Positions 8,269 through 16,365 of a stretch of DNA of 42,756 bases are shown here, piece by piece. The stretch's first letter is position 1. Each line of letters begins with the position of its first letter. The DNA lies in the NCBI GenBank assembly GCA_020435415.1, contig JAGQZQ010000018.1:1-42756 (forward strand), written 5' to 3'. The notes beneath the pieces are model-generated. The model saw only the letters and a list, made by a program, of their open reading frames with translations, searched no databases and had not been told where the DNA came from. This DNA comes from Flavobacteriales bacterium (GTDB lineage: Bacteria; Bacteroidota; Bacteroidia; JACJYZ01). The translations under genes were made by a program, and so were the position numbers.

Positions 8269-9426
8269 TTATTCCATCCAGGATTTATAGTAGTCTGCAT
8301 CCTGAATGCGCAATGCATCTTCCGTTATCTTCAGGGGTTTGAACGGATCGATCATCACGGCTAGTTCTTCGGTTTCTTTCTGACCTATGCTGCGTTCCAT
8401 GGCACCGGGATGCGGACCATGCGGAATGCCGCCCGGGTGAAGGGTAATATGGCCGGGGCCCACATCGTTTCGGCTCATGAAGTCACCATCCACATAATAC
8501 AGCACCTCGTCCGAATCAATGTTGGAGTGGTTATAAGGCGCTGGAATTGCCTGCGGATGGTAGTCATACAGGCGCGGGCAGAAAGAGCACACCACAAAAT
8601 TGTGCGCCTCGAAAGTTTGATGGATGGGTGGCGGCATATGAATCCGGCCGGTGATGGGTTCGAAATTGTGGATAGAGAATCCATAGGGAAAATTATATCC
8701 GTCCCATCCGACAACATCAAAGGGATGTGTTGCATAGATGTATTCATGCAACATATTTTCCTTTTTGATTTTGATCATGAAGTCTCCCTTCTCATCATGG
8801 GTTTCCAACTCCGAGGGCAGTTTCAGGTCACGTTCACAGAACGGAGAATGTTCCAGCAGCTGTCCGAAATGGTTGCGGTACCGTTTGGGCGTGTACATCG
8901 GACTGAATGATTCAACAATCAGCAAGCGGTTGTCTTCGGTGTCAAAATCGATCTGGTAGATCATTCCACGTGGAACAAGGAGGTAATCGCCGTACTCAAA
9001 GGGAATGTTCCCGAGCAGTGTGCGCAGGGTACCAGACCCTTTATGAATGAATAACAGTTCATCCGCATCCGCATTCTTGTAAAAATAATCCCTGAGTGAT
9101 TTTCTGGGAGCAGCAAGTGCAATGGCGAGATCGTTGTTCACCATCAACACCTTTCTGCTGTCCAGGAAGTCATCCTCGGCTGGAACCTCGAAGCCACGCA
9201 AACGAAGCGCCTTCATATTTTTTTCAATCGCAATTTTAGGTGCTACCGACTTTGACTCGCCCACGGCTTTGACCATGGTAGGGCGATAAACGTGGTAGAG
9301 CAGGGAAGACATCCCTACAAACCCTTCAGTACCGAAAAGTTGTTCATAATAGTAACCGCCTTTTCCATTCTCAAATGTGGTGTGACGTTTCTGTGGTATG
9401 TTTCCAAGGTGATGGTAGATAGGCAT
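8269..9426 (-). CDS. hmgA: Homogentisate 1,2-dioxygenase
   Basis: This 385-residue cupin dioxygenase opens the ring of homogentisate to maleylacetoacetate. The start is set at the ATG at 9426 (MPIYHHLGNIPQKRHTTF) because this matches the family N-terminus; the frame upstream to 9486 covers the promoter. Likely iron ligands lie in YNHSNIDSDEVLYY (H300, E307) and GGIPHGPHPG (H336). The protein is shorter than the ~430-440-residue proteobacterial and animal enzymes and belongs to the shorter form seen in Bacteroidota. It is first gene of the operon, ahead of hppD, and reads from a clear -33/-7 promoter. Confidence 0.93.
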   Translation of the reverse strand: MPIYHHLGNIPQKRHTTFENGKGGYYYEQLFGTEGFVGMSSLLYHVYRPTMVKAVGESKSVAPKIAIEKNMKALRLRGFEVPAEDDFLDSRKVLMVNNDLAIALAAPRKSLRDYFYKNADADELLFIHKGSGTLRTLLGNIPFEYGDYLLVPRGMIYQIDFDTEDNRLLIVESFSPMYTPKRYRNHFGQLLEHSPFCERDLKLPSELETHDEKGDFMIKIKKENMLHEYIYATHPFDVVGWDGYNFPYGFSIHNFEPITGRIHMPPPIHQTFEAHNFVVCSFCPRLYDYHPQAIPAPYNHSNIDSDEVLYYVDGDFMSRNDVGPGHITLHPGGIPHGPHPGAMERSIGQKETEELAVMIDPFKPLKITEDALRIQDADYYKSWME

Positions 9427-9454
9427 AACCGCAATTTTGTTTCGTGGATATCTA

Positions 9455-9486
9455 CAAAAATACGTCGATACCATACAATAAATCAA
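9455..9486 (-). promoter_or_regulatory. hmgA-hppD promoter, Bacteroidota type
   Basis: On the minus strand a -33 TTG (9486-9484) is followed after 21 nt by TATTTTTG (9462-9455), fitting TTG-N19-21-TAnnTTTG. The transcript would start near 9450, leaving a leader of about 24 nt before the hmgA ATG. Confidence 0.7.
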
Positions 9487-9601
9487 TATTTTATATGAAA
9501 TACATAGATCATTTTACATTGCCACTCCAGGTCTTTACTTTATTCTATATAATTAATTAATCTTGGAATATAATTTCGCCTACACCTTCTTCAAATTACC
9601 T

Positions 9602-9609
9602 TACTTTTG
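9602..9609 (+). promoter_or_regulatory. -7 element immediately before hemJ-like gene
   Basis: TACTTTTG matches TAnnTTTG exactly and ends only 3 nt before the ATG at 9613. If used, the mRNA would start at or next to the start codon (leaderless). No good -33 TTG is present at the right distance. Confidence 0.4.
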
Positions 9610-9612
9610 AGC

Positions 9613-10152
9613 ATGACCTGGATTTATCTCAAAGCCATTCATATCATTTTCGTAGTGACCTGGTTCTCGGGTCTCTTCTATATTGTCAGATTGTTCGTCT
9701 ATCACGCCGAGGCTTCCGATCAGGACGAACCGAAGCGTTCCATTTTACAGCAACAATACAAGATCATGGAACGTCGGTTGTGGTATGGTATCACCTGGCC
9801 TTCCATGATTATTACCCTCATTACCGGATCATGGTTGGCTTTAGAGCTTTACCGTGTTTCCGTTCCTTCATGGTTGTGGTTGAAGCTGGCACTGGTTCTT
9901 GGATTGGTATTATATCACCTGCGTTGCCATGCGCTGTTCAAGTCTTACCAGAATGATAAAACAGGTTGGAGCAGCATCCGGCTGCGCATGTGGAATGAAG
10001 TGGCGACCTTGTTCCTTGTTGCCATTGTCTTCATTGTAGTATTAAAGAACATTCTAAGTTTCTGGTGGGGATTGCTGGGAATGGTATTGTTCGGCCTGCT
10101 GTTGTGGCTGGCCATTCGAATCTACAAGAAAAGCAGGGTTAATAAGCCCTGA
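9613..10152 (+). CDS. hemJ: HemJ-like protoporphyrinogen IX oxidase / CopD-fold membrane protein
   Basis: This 179-residue membrane protein has four to five hydrophobic segments. Motifs match HemJ (UPF0093): LKAIHIIFVVTWFSGLFYIVRLFVYH (H10 and the R-LFVYH motif at the N-terminal helix), then MERRLWYGITWPSMIITLITGSWLA. HemJ oxidises protoporphyrinogen IX to protoporphyrin IX in haem synthesis in bacteria lacking HemG/HemY; a generic CopD-family label is the fallback. The ATG at 9613 is preferred to the TTG at 9607, which lies inside the -7 element. It converges on and overlaps the purF-like gene by 14 nt at the 3' end. Confidence 0.8.
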   Translation: MTWIYLKAIHIIFVVTWFSGLFYIVRLFVYHAEASDQDEPKRSILQQQYKIMERRLWYGITWPSMIITLITGSWLALELYRVSVPSWLWLKLALVLGLVLYHLRCHALFKSYQNDKTGWSSIRLRMWNEVATLFLVAIVFIVVLKNILSFWWGLLGMVLFGLLLWLAIRIYKKSRVNKP

Positions 10153-12040
10153 CGTTCTTGCCTTCCACGAAGTTGATAAAGGCCCGGTTGACCACCGCGT
10201 TGCCACCCGGTGTCGGGTAATCGCCTGAGAAGTACCAATCACCCATATGATTTGGAATGGCTTTGTGTAATCCTTCAAGGCCGAGAAAAATAATTTCCAG
10301 ATTTGCCTTCATTCCTTCAGGTGTCAGTAGTGTAGCGATCTTGGCGGAAATTTGTTTGGCGGTGAAGGGTGCGTAAATCTCCTTGACCACATTTTGCAAA
10401 TGCTCTGCAGGAAACCCCTCCTGTCCTTTTGCTTTCTCGTACAGCTGTTCAATCAGGTTTTCCTGATGCGTCTCATGTAAAAGTGCAATGGCTGCGCGGA
10501 ACGCAATGAAGTCACCCAACTTGGCCATATCAATTCCATAGCAATCGGGATAGCGAATCTGCGGGGCGGAAGAGGCAATAATGATCTTCTTTGGTCCCAG
10601 GCGATCCAGTATTTTGATGATACTTTGTTTCAGGGTTGTTCCCCTGACGATGGAATCATCAATGACCACCAGGTTATCGGAGCCTTTTTTGACAACGCCG
10701 TAGGTGGTATCATAGACGTGAGCAACAAGGTCGTCACGCTGGTTATCAGCAGCGATGAACGTTCGCAACTTGATGTCTTTGATGGCTATTTTCTCCGCCC
10801 TGGGCTTAACGGAAAGTATCTTCAGAATTTCCTCTTCCGTTAGTTTTTTATCTGCGTTGGCCAAAGCGGACGCCTTGACCTTATTAAGGTGTTCGTTGAA
10901 CCCTTCGATCATTCCGTGATAGGCCACCTCAGCGGTATTCGGGATAAAGGAGAAGACCGTATTCTCGAGGTCGTAATCCACTGCTTCCAGGATATCGGGA
11001 CATAGGGCAGCGCCGAGTGATTTCCGCTCATGGTATATGTCCTTATCATTTCCTCTTGAGAAATAGATTCTTTCAAAAGAGCAGGATTTTCGTTCAAGGG
11101 GCTGAGAGATTTGTTCTTCGCTGAACGTCCCGTCCTTTTTAATGATGAGTGCATGACCTGGTTTTATCTCCTTGATATTCTCAGGCTGTACATCAAAGGC
11201 AAGTTGTATCGGTGGTCTTTCAGAAGTCACCACCACCATTTCATCGTCTTTATAGTACCATGCCGGTCTGATGCCCCGCGGATCGCGTATGACGAATGAA
11301 TCTCCATGTCCGAGCAATCCGGCGATGACATAACCCCCATCCCACTTTTTGCTGGACTCATGAAGGATATCTTTCAGGTTGATCTCCCTCGCAATTTTCG
11401 GGGATATGTCCGCATTGCTTAAACCCTGGTCTTTAAATTTCCTGAACAACCTCTCATTTTCCACATCCAGAAAATGACCGATCTTTTCAAGCACGGTAAC
11501 GGTATCCGATCGCTCCTTCGGGTGTTGTCCGAGTTCAACCAGGTGGTCAAACAGTTCGTCTACATTGGTCAGATTAAAGTTTCCCGCGATCACCAGATTC
11601 CTGGTCATCCAGTTATTCTGACGAAGGAACGGGTGACAATATTCGATGGAGTTCCTTCCAAAAGTGCCGTATCTCAAATGGCCCAAGAGCAATTCGCCCA
11701 TGAAAGCCACATTGTGTTTGAGCCAGTCAGTGTGCGCCATCAACCTTGGATCTTTTCTCTTGACCACATCAAATTTCTGATTGATCTTGGAGAAGATATC
11801 CTGAATGGGTTGATTGCTGTTGGAGCGATACCGGCTGATATACCTCTTACCCGGAGGCATATCCAGTTTGATTGTGGCTACCCCGGCTCCATCCTGACCC
11901 CTGTTATGCTGTTTTTGCATAAGCAGGTATAGCTTATTCAAGCCATACAGCGGCGTACCGTATTTTTTCTCGTAGTAATCCAGGGGTTTCAGGAGCCTGA
12001 TCAAGGCTATCCCGCATTCGTGTTTGATCTGGTCGCTCAT
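10139..12040 (-). CDS. Long amidophosphoribosyltransferase paralogue (PurF family)
   Basis: This 633-residue protein has the PurF order: an N-terminal Ntn glutamine amidotransferase domain, then a type I phosphoribosyltransferase. C9 in HECGIALI would become the N-terminal nucleophile after removal of a short propeptide. HLRYGTFG and GNFNLTN mark the amidase pocket, and VVIDDSIVRGTT is the PRPP loop. C in KSCSFERIYFSRG and YPDCYGID lies where Fe-S ligands occur in the Bacillus-type enzyme. Ordinary PurF has about 450-510 residues; this one is longer, with inserts in the amidase half and a ~100-residue C-terminal extension. PurF catalyses the first step of purine synthesis; whether this paralogue does so is uncertain. 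A -7 element lies at 12117-12110. Confidence 0.85.
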   Translation of the reverse strand: MSDQIKHECGIALIRLLKPLDYYEKKYGTPLYGLNKLYLLMQKQHNRGQDGAGVATIKLDMPPGKRYISRYRSNSNQPIQDIFSKINQKFDVVKRKDPRLMAHTDWLKHNVAFMGELLLGHLRYGTFGRNSIEYCHPFLRQNNWMTRNLVIAGNFNLTNVDELFDHLVELGQHPKERSDTVTVLEKIGHFLDVENERLFRKFKDQGLSNADISPKIAREINLKDILHESSKKWDGGYVIAGLLGHGDSFVIRDPRGIRPAWYYKDDEMVVVTSERPPIQLAFDVQPENIKEIKPGHALIIKKDGTFSEEQISQPLERKSCSFERIYFSRGNDKDIYHERKSLGAALCPDILEAVDYDLENTVFSFIPNTAEVAYHGMIEGFNEHLNKVKASALANADKKLTEEEILKILSVKPRAEKIAIKDIKLRTFIAADNQRDDLVAHVYDTTYGVVKKGSDNLVVIDDSIVRGTTLKQSIIKILDRLGPKKIIIASSAPQIRYPDCYGIDMAKLGDFIAFRAAIALLHETHQENLIEQLYEKAKGQEGFPAEHLQNVVKEIYAPFTAKQISAKIATLLTPEGMKANLEIIFLGLEGLHKAIPNHMGDWYFSGDYPTPGGNAVVNRAFINFVEGKNVRAY

Positions 12041-12109
12041 CCGCTATCCCCGGAGCCGGACAGGTTATGCAATTTTACACAACTATTATCCCGCTTTTTT
12101 AGGGAATTG

Positions 12110-12117
12110 CAAAGTTA
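12110..12117 (-). promoter_or_regulatory. -7 promoter element of the purF-like gene
   Basis: TAACTTTG on the minus strand matches TAnnTTTG. The expected -33 position holds TTCG at an 18-nt spacing, an imperfect match. The leader to the ATG at 12040 would be about 65 nt. Confidence 0.45.
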
Positions 12118-12199
12118 CGATAATTTCACCTGTTGCGAAGAAATATCGACAGTCAATGTGATAGGTGGAATAAAGTCGTCCTGCCGGGGGTTAAACAAC

Positions 12200-12898
12200 T
12201 TATGAGGTTTCCAGCAGTTTGAATCCCCTCCCGTGCACATTCAGGATTTCCACAGTGGGATCACCTTTCAGATGCTTTCGGAGTTTGGCGATATAAACAT
12301 CCATACTGCGGGAATTGAAATAATTATCATCTTTCCAGATGCGCTGCAATGCATAGTTTCTTTCAAGCACCTGGTTCTTATTCACGCACAACATCCGCAA
12401 CAGGTCGGATTCCTTCGAGGTTAGTTTGATCTGCTTGCCATCCAGCGAAAGCAACTGCTGATCATAATTAAAATGAAACTTCCCCAGGTCAAATTCCTGT
12501 TGTCCCTGATCTTCGGTGACGGTACCTGTTCGTTTGAGTACCGCTTGTATTCTGAGAAGCAGTTCCTCCATACTGAATGGCTTCGTGATATAATCATCAC
12601 CCCCTAACCGAAAGCCTTCAAGGGTATCTTCCTTCATCGACTTGGCTGTTAAAAAGATGATCGGGGTTTGGGTGTCGATCTCCCTGATCTCCTTGGCCAT
12701 GGTGAAACCATCTTTTACGGGCATCATCACATCCAGAATGAGCAGGTCAAAATCTTCCTTGACGAATTGTTCGTAGCCTTCCTTTCCATTACGGCAAAGG
12801 CTTGCTTTAAATCCTTTGGTGTTAAGGTATTCCTGTAGAATATTCCCGAGATTCGGGTCGTCCTCAACCAATAAAAGTTTATGCCTGACAGGTTCCAT
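12200..12898 (-). CDS. OmpR-family response regulator (RprY-like)
   Basis: This 232-residue regulator has a receiver domain (about 5-120; phosphoacceptor D56 in LLILDVMMP, then TAKS and KPFS) and a winged-helix output domain (about 135-230). ATG at 12898 is chosen; a TTG at 12910 overlaps the kinase stop as TTGA and would add four residues, so either may be used. It closely fits the regulator paired with short-HAMP-less kinases common in Bacteroidota (RprY type). It is second in a kinase-regulator operon. Target genes cannot be inferred. Confidence 0.9.
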   Translation of the reverse strand: MEPVRHKLLLVEDDPNLGNILQEYLNTKGFKASLCRNGKEGYEQFVKEDFDLLILDVMMPVKDGFTMAKEIREIDTQTPIIFLTAKSMKEDTLEGFRLGGDDYITKPFSMEELLLRIQAVLKRTGTVTEDQGQQEFDLGKFHFNYDQQLLSLDGKQIKLTSKESDLLRMLCVNKNQVLERNYALQRIWKDDNYFNSRSMDVYIAKLRKHLKGDPTVEILNVHGRGFKLLETS

Positions 12899-12906
12899 AT
12901 GCTTGA

Positions 12907-14502
12907 TCAACTAAAAGGTAAAAAGATTTCGAATGAACTTCCTTTTCCGATCTGACTATCCACAGAAACGTTTCCTCCATGCATTTCTACGATGGTTTTA
13001 ACGTAGCTGAGGCCAAGGCCAAAGCCTTTGACATTATGGATATTTCCGGTCGGAACACGGTATAATTTATCAAATACTTTCTTTTGTGCTTCTTTGCTGA
13101 TGCCTATTCCATTATCCTTTACCGTAATGACCAACCCTTCCGAAGTGTTGCGTGTGAGGATGTGAATCTCAGGCTCATTCTCGGTATATTTAATGGCATT
13201 ATCCAGCAAATTATAGATCACATTGATCACGTGCACCCGATCCACCGACAGCATGTCCCTTCCGGCATCCAGATGGGATACGATTTTTCCCTGTTTGCGT
13301 TCCAGCATCACAGTGGTATTCCGGATCGCTTCTTCAATAAGTGAATGAATACTGGTATCGGATCGTTTTAATTTCAGTTCCCCTTTATCCAAAATGGCCG
13401 TCCGCAAAATATTCTCGGCCAGTACCCCAAGTCGTTTGTTTTCATCATGAATAATGTTCACGTAATGGGCACGGGTCCTTTCACCCGGGTTCATCTGGGG
13501 ATCAGAGAGTGCTTCGCATGCCAGCGAAATCGTGCTGATCGGCGTTTTGAACTCATGCGTCATATTGTTGATGAAGTCATTTTTGATATCAGACAATTTC
13601 TTTTGACGAAAGATGGTGGAGATGGTGTAGTAAAACGAGAAGATCAGCACCAGGATCAGGACCACTGACGTCAGCATGATCATGCGCATATTCTTAAGGA
13701 GATAGTAGCTGCGTTGGGGAAAGTGCAAAATCAGAAACTCGGGTTTACGGAAGAAATCGTTCCGGTTCAGGTTTACTTTAAACCGGGATTTAAGCAATTT
13801 CTCCTGGCTTGCACCATCGTTTACAACCACAAAAGACTTGGAAGGCCTGTCATATACGCCAAGATCAAACGGTGCATCAATTCCTTTATTCTTTAATTCG
13901 GCGGTAACAACGGAATCCAATGTTAAGCCATCCGGAATGAGCGGTTCGTCAGTGGGTGAAACCGCCTGATAGAACTCATCAAAAAGATCACTCATCAGAC
14001 CCTCTTCGCTGAATACTCCTTCCTGAAAGAGCTCCATATTCTGGAACCATTCCCTCCCGATGACAGCAAGGTCATTGATATTATTCAAACGTTTGCCGGA
14101 GAACTGCATATCGGTCCCGAACTCCCGGACCATGGTATCCACACCATCCCCAGACCATTCAATCCGGATATCGGAGGGCGTATGAATAACGAATGAGTCC
14201 GGGTGCTCCTCCATTCGTTTTGAAATCATATCTGCGGAATTTTCCAGGGCCTGCCGGATCGAGTCGAGTTTCAGATGCCATACGCGTCTGTCTGAATGTG
14301 CCAGCTTGGCTTCGAGTCTTTTCGCCATACGTGCTTTATCCAGATTGTTCACAACCTGGTTCATGGCCTCGGTCACGCTTTGTTCAAACCGGTGATTCTT
14401 TACGACAATGGCGCTGTGGATCCAATACATCTGAATACCCACCAAACCAATGAGGGCCATTGTGATCAAGGCAATAATGAGCCGTATGACGTTCTTATTC
14501 AT
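12907..14502 (-). CDS. Sensor histidine kinase (RprX-like)
   Basis: This 531-residue inner-membrane kinase has TM1 at about 8-28 and a long periplasmic region of about 245 residues. TM2 is about 273-292 and there is no obvious HAMP domain. The HisKA helix carries H316 in NNMTHEFKTPIST. The ATPase domain has NVIYNLLDNAIKYT, VKDNGIGI and GFGLGLSYV. ATG at 14502 is chosen over the TTG at 14511 because the membrane helix begins just after it. TATTTTTG (14516-14509, minus) lies 6 nt before the ATG and would give a nearly leaderless transcript. It forms an operon with the downstream regulator. Confidence 0.9.
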   Translation of the reverse strand: MNKNVIRLIIALITMALIGLVGIQMYWIHSAIVVKNHRFEQSVTEAMNQVVNNLDKARMAKRLEAKLAHSDRRVWHLKLDSIRQALENSADMISKRMEEHPDSFVIHTPSDIRIEWSGDGVDTMVREFGTDMQFSGKRLNNINDLAVIGREWFQNMELFQEGVFSEEGLMSDLFDEFYQAVSPTDEPLIPDGLTLDSVVTAELKNKGIDAPFDLGVYDRPSKSFVVVNDGASQEKLLKSRFKVNLNRNDFFRKPEFLILHFPQRSYYLLKNMRMIMLTSVVLILVLIFSFYYTISTIFRQKKLSDIKNDFINNMTHEFKTPISTISLACEALSDPQMNPGERTRAHYVNIIHDENKRLGVLAENILRTAILDKGELKLKRSDTSIHSLIEEAIRNTTVMLERKQGKIVSHLDAGRDMLSVDRVHVINVIYNLLDNAIKYTENEPEIHILTRNTSEGLVITVKDNGIGISKEAQKKVFDKLYRVPTGNIHNVKGFGLGLSYVKTIVEMHGGNVSVDSQIGKGSSFEIFLPFS

Positions 14503-14602
14503 TCCTTGCAAAAATAGCCTTGCCTATTCGCAATTCCCTGTCGCTTAACACTTTTTAACACCGGTTAACGCCTCATTAACAGCATCGGGCGCCATACCAC
14601 AT

Positions 14603-14610
14603 TATCTTTG
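14603..14610 (+). promoter_or_regulatory. -7 element driving a candidate small RNA
   Basis: TATCTTTG is an exact TAnnTTTG match on the plus strand with no plausible plus-strand coding region after it. A terminator lies about 55 nt downstream. No clear -33 TTG is seen. Confidence 0.45.
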
Positions 14611-14615
14611 TTTCA

Positions 14616-14690
14616 ATTCTTTCGAGCAGTAGCGTAGTGCTTGATTCATTGATGCGTAGAAAAGACCCCGCCCCCAAGCGGGGTTTTTTT
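14616..14690 (+). ncRNA. Candidate ~75-nt free-standing small RNA
   Basis: A consensus -7 element (14603-14610) and a strong terminator (14661-14690) bracket about 50 nt that hold no credible ORF, in the divergent-free gap between two minus-strand genes. On the plus strand no other gene needs this terminator. The 5' portion has few internal pairs (TTTCGAGCAGTAGC). It could belong to one of the short Bacteroidota RNA motifs, but I cannot assign a family from sequence alone. Confidence 0.4.
14661..14690. terminator. Bidirectional terminator
   Basis: CCCCGC (14666-14671) pairs with GCGGGG (14678-14683), followed by seven T on the plus strand. On the minus strand it follows the tlpA-like stop directly and is trailed by TCTTTTCT. 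The tlpA-like TAA stop lies inside the T tract. Confidence 0.85.
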
Positions 14691-15195
14691 ATGGTTCGGT
14701 CATCACTTCCTTCACCGCCTCCTCCAACGCTTCAAAGGTCAGTGCACTTTCCATAAACTTCTTTCGCCCGGATTCCGGGTGTATGATCAACGTTGCGGGT
14801 ATTGCCCCCGACCATCCCTCATCTACCTTAGGTATCCACCCGTTGGCATCCGGATCATTGAGATGAATAACGGTTGCCTTTAGTCCTTTTTTTCTGACAA
14901 ATGCGGGTAGTTTCCCGTCAACCTCACTTTTGAAGTCCAGGCTCACCAGAACCACTTTCACTTTGTGACCGGCATAGGTGGTATTCAACTTTTCGAAGGC
15001 TGGCAATTCCTTCACACAAGGAGCACACCAGGTGGCCCAGAAATTCACAACGACCGTGGTATCACCCGCATCTTTCCAGAAGTGTTCCGCGTGTTCAAAA
15101 TTCAAGCTGGGGATATCCGATTGTTGCGTAAAGGCCGCAACTGAAAGGAGGAGCGCCATGGAAAACATGGCCACAAAGGTTTTAAGATTGCTCAT
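14689..15195 (-). CDS. TlpA/ResA-like thioredoxin-fold protein
   Basis: This 168-residue secreted or periplasmic thiol oxidoreductase has a signal peptide (about 1-23) and a thioredoxin domain. The WCAPC active site (C57, C60) lies in VNFWATWCAPCVKELPAFEKL. The cis-proline region is IPATLIIHPESGRK. TlpA/ResA proteins reduce disulfides, for example in cytochrome c maturation. It stands alone, divergent from the lipoprotein gene across a 33-bp gap that contains the self-complementary TAAATTTA (15203-15210). A terminator begins at its stop codon. The substrate is not evident. Confidence 0.88.
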   Translation of the reverse strand: MSNLKTFVAMFSMALLLSVAAFTQQSDIPSLNFEHAEHFWKDAGDTTVVVNFWATWCAPCVKELPAFEKLNTTYAGHKVKVVLVSLDFKSEVDGKLPAFVRKKGLKATVIHLNDPDANGWIPKVDEGWSGAIPATLIIHPESGRKKFMESALTFEALEEAVKEVMTEP

Positions 15196-15228
15196 AATAA
15201 CGTAAATTTAGTGGTTTCAGGAGAACCG

Positions 15229-16014
15229 ATGGGTAAATTGTCTGGGGTCGTATTGTTGTTGTCAGCCACGGTGTTGATGGTATCCTGCAAACGGGATGCC
15301 GTTCCTCCATGTCCTTTGACCGGGGCATTCCAGGGAAAAATCTGCAAAGAGTTTCATTATCAATCGGACACATATGTGGGGATGATCCAATGGGAATGGG
15401 ACCAGGATATGGTTTTGAAAAAGACATTCTATACTGATAAGGAACAACCATACAGCTACAGTCTTTTCCGCGGTGATGCTTCCGGTTATCTGCGAACGGA
15501 ATCCACGTTTCAAGAGTCTTCCCAGGCCAGGATGGTTTTCAGGCAATGGGAAGAAGACAGCCTTCACCGCCTCATCCGGTTCTGGGAACAGAAAGGGGGG
15601 ACATCTCTTTTCAAGGAATTCAATTATGACGCCCAGGGACGGATTGAACGGATTGAATGGGATATCAATGCCGGTGAAACCATGTATTATGATATTTTAC
15701 ACTATGACAGCAATGACAGCCTTTACAAGTGGCTCAGATATGATTCCGGTGATGACACCTTTCTTGGGATATGGAGAAAGAGCTACTTCCCTGACCAGGT
15801 GCGGATAGATTGTTATGATGCCCAGAATATATTTACAGGTTATGAGTTGTTTCGTTATGATGGGGAAAAACTAAAGAATCGATTTGTGTATGACGCTGAT
15901 GGGAAAATTCTCGAAGATGAAGCATTCACCTATTACCCGACCGGCTTATTAGAAAAGATCATATTAAAAAAACAGCGGGAACCGGATCACACCACCGAAT
16001 ACAGTTATTTCTGA
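15229..16014 (+). CDS. Hypothetical lipoprotein with YD-like repeats
   Basis: The 261-residue protein begins MGKLSGVVLLLSATVLMVSC, a lipoprotein signal with C20 as the lipidation site. The ATG at 15229 is preferred to the GTG at 15211 because it puts the charged residue just before the hydrophobic core. The mature part repeats an aromatic 'Y-D-x-x-G-R/K' pattern (FNYDAQGRIER, LHYDSNDSLYKW, FRYDGEKLKNR, FVYDADGKILED), like short YD/WD-type or MORN-like surface repeats. Function unknown. It is divergent from the thioredoxin gene and ends at a strong bidirectional terminator. Confidence 0.75.
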   Translation: MGKLSGVVLLLSATVLMVSCKRDAVPPCPLTGAFQGKICKEFHYQSDTYVGMIQWEWDQDMVLKKTFYTDKEQPYSYSLFRGDASGYLRTESTFQESSQARMVFRQWEEDSLHRLIRFWEQKGGTSLFKEFNYDAQGRIERIEWDINAGETMYYDILHYDSNDSLYKWLRYDSGDDTFLGIWRKSYFPDQVRIDCYDAQNIFTGYELFRYDGEKLKNRFVYDADGKILEDEAFTYYPTGLLEKIILKKQREPDHTTEYSYF

Positions 16015-16020
16015 ATAAAA

Positions 16021-16048
16021 AAAGGCCGGGAGATTCCCGGCCTTTTTT
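16021..16048. terminator. Bidirectional terminator between convergent genes
   Basis: An 11-bp perfect stem AAAGGCCGGGA / TCCCGGCCTTT around a 3-nt loop, with A-rich and T-rich flanks. It serves the lipoprotein gene from the left and the zinc-ribbon gene from the right. Confidence 0.9.
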
Positions 16049-16075
16049 GGCAAACACAGGTATTACCATCATACG

Positions 16076-16222
16076 CTAAGCTTTGCCCAGAATCTTAAAC
16101 ATGCCTGTTCCACATGTGGGACAGGTTCCCTTCAATGCCTTACGTCCGTTCTTCATAACTACCTCCTTGGCATCTTTCATCTCCCGCTTCGCCTTACATT
16201 TTACACAATATCCTTCTGCCAT
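16076..16222 (-). CDS. Small zinc-ribbon protein (DUF5679-like)
   Basis: This 48-residue protein is too short for usual ORF cut-offs. It reads MAEGYCVKCKAKREMKDAKE, then a basic stretch, then GTCPTCGTGMFKILGKA. Four cysteines in two CxxC pairs (C6/C9 and C35/C38) form a zinc ribbon, and the sequence matches the small DUF5679 family. The start at 16222 is fixed by an unusually good Shine-Dalgarno sequence, GGAGGA, 7 nt upstream; an in-frame ATG at 16237 lies before it. Family function is unknown; nucleic-acid or ribosome association would fit its charge. It is an independent gene between two terminators. Confidence 0.85.
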   Translation of the reverse strand: MAEGYCVKCKAKREMKDAKEVVMKNGRKALKGTCPTCGTGMFKILGKA

Positions 16223-16301
16223 GATATGGTCCTCCATTTTTGGTTAGTACTCAGTGGATTGATAACGGATACGTTCATTCCATCGTAAGGTTACCCCGGA
16301 A

Positions 16302-16343
16302 CAAAACAGAACGAGCCTTCCCGGATACCCAGGGAGGCTCGTT
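16302..16343 (-). terminator. Terminator of asd
   Basis: AACGAGCCT (16310-16318) pairs with AGGCTCGTT (16335-16343), extended by CCC/GGG after one bulged base. On the minus strand the stem is followed by CTGTTTTGTTCC. It begins 23 nt after the asd stop. Confidence 0.75.
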
Positions 16344-16365
16344 GCTATTTACAAGTATCTAATTA

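Noticed and set aside
8410-8910. 166-aa plus-strand ORF over hmgA
   Set aside because: Antisense to a conserved enzyme with active-site residues.
12020-12205. 61-aa plus-strand ORF in the purF upstream gap
   Set aside because: Overlaps the purF start and its promoter antisense; no motif or ribosome site.
14654-14790. ATG-initiated plus-strand frame starting in the sRNA region
   Set aside because: It reads through the terminator and antisense into tlpA, with no protein-like pattern.
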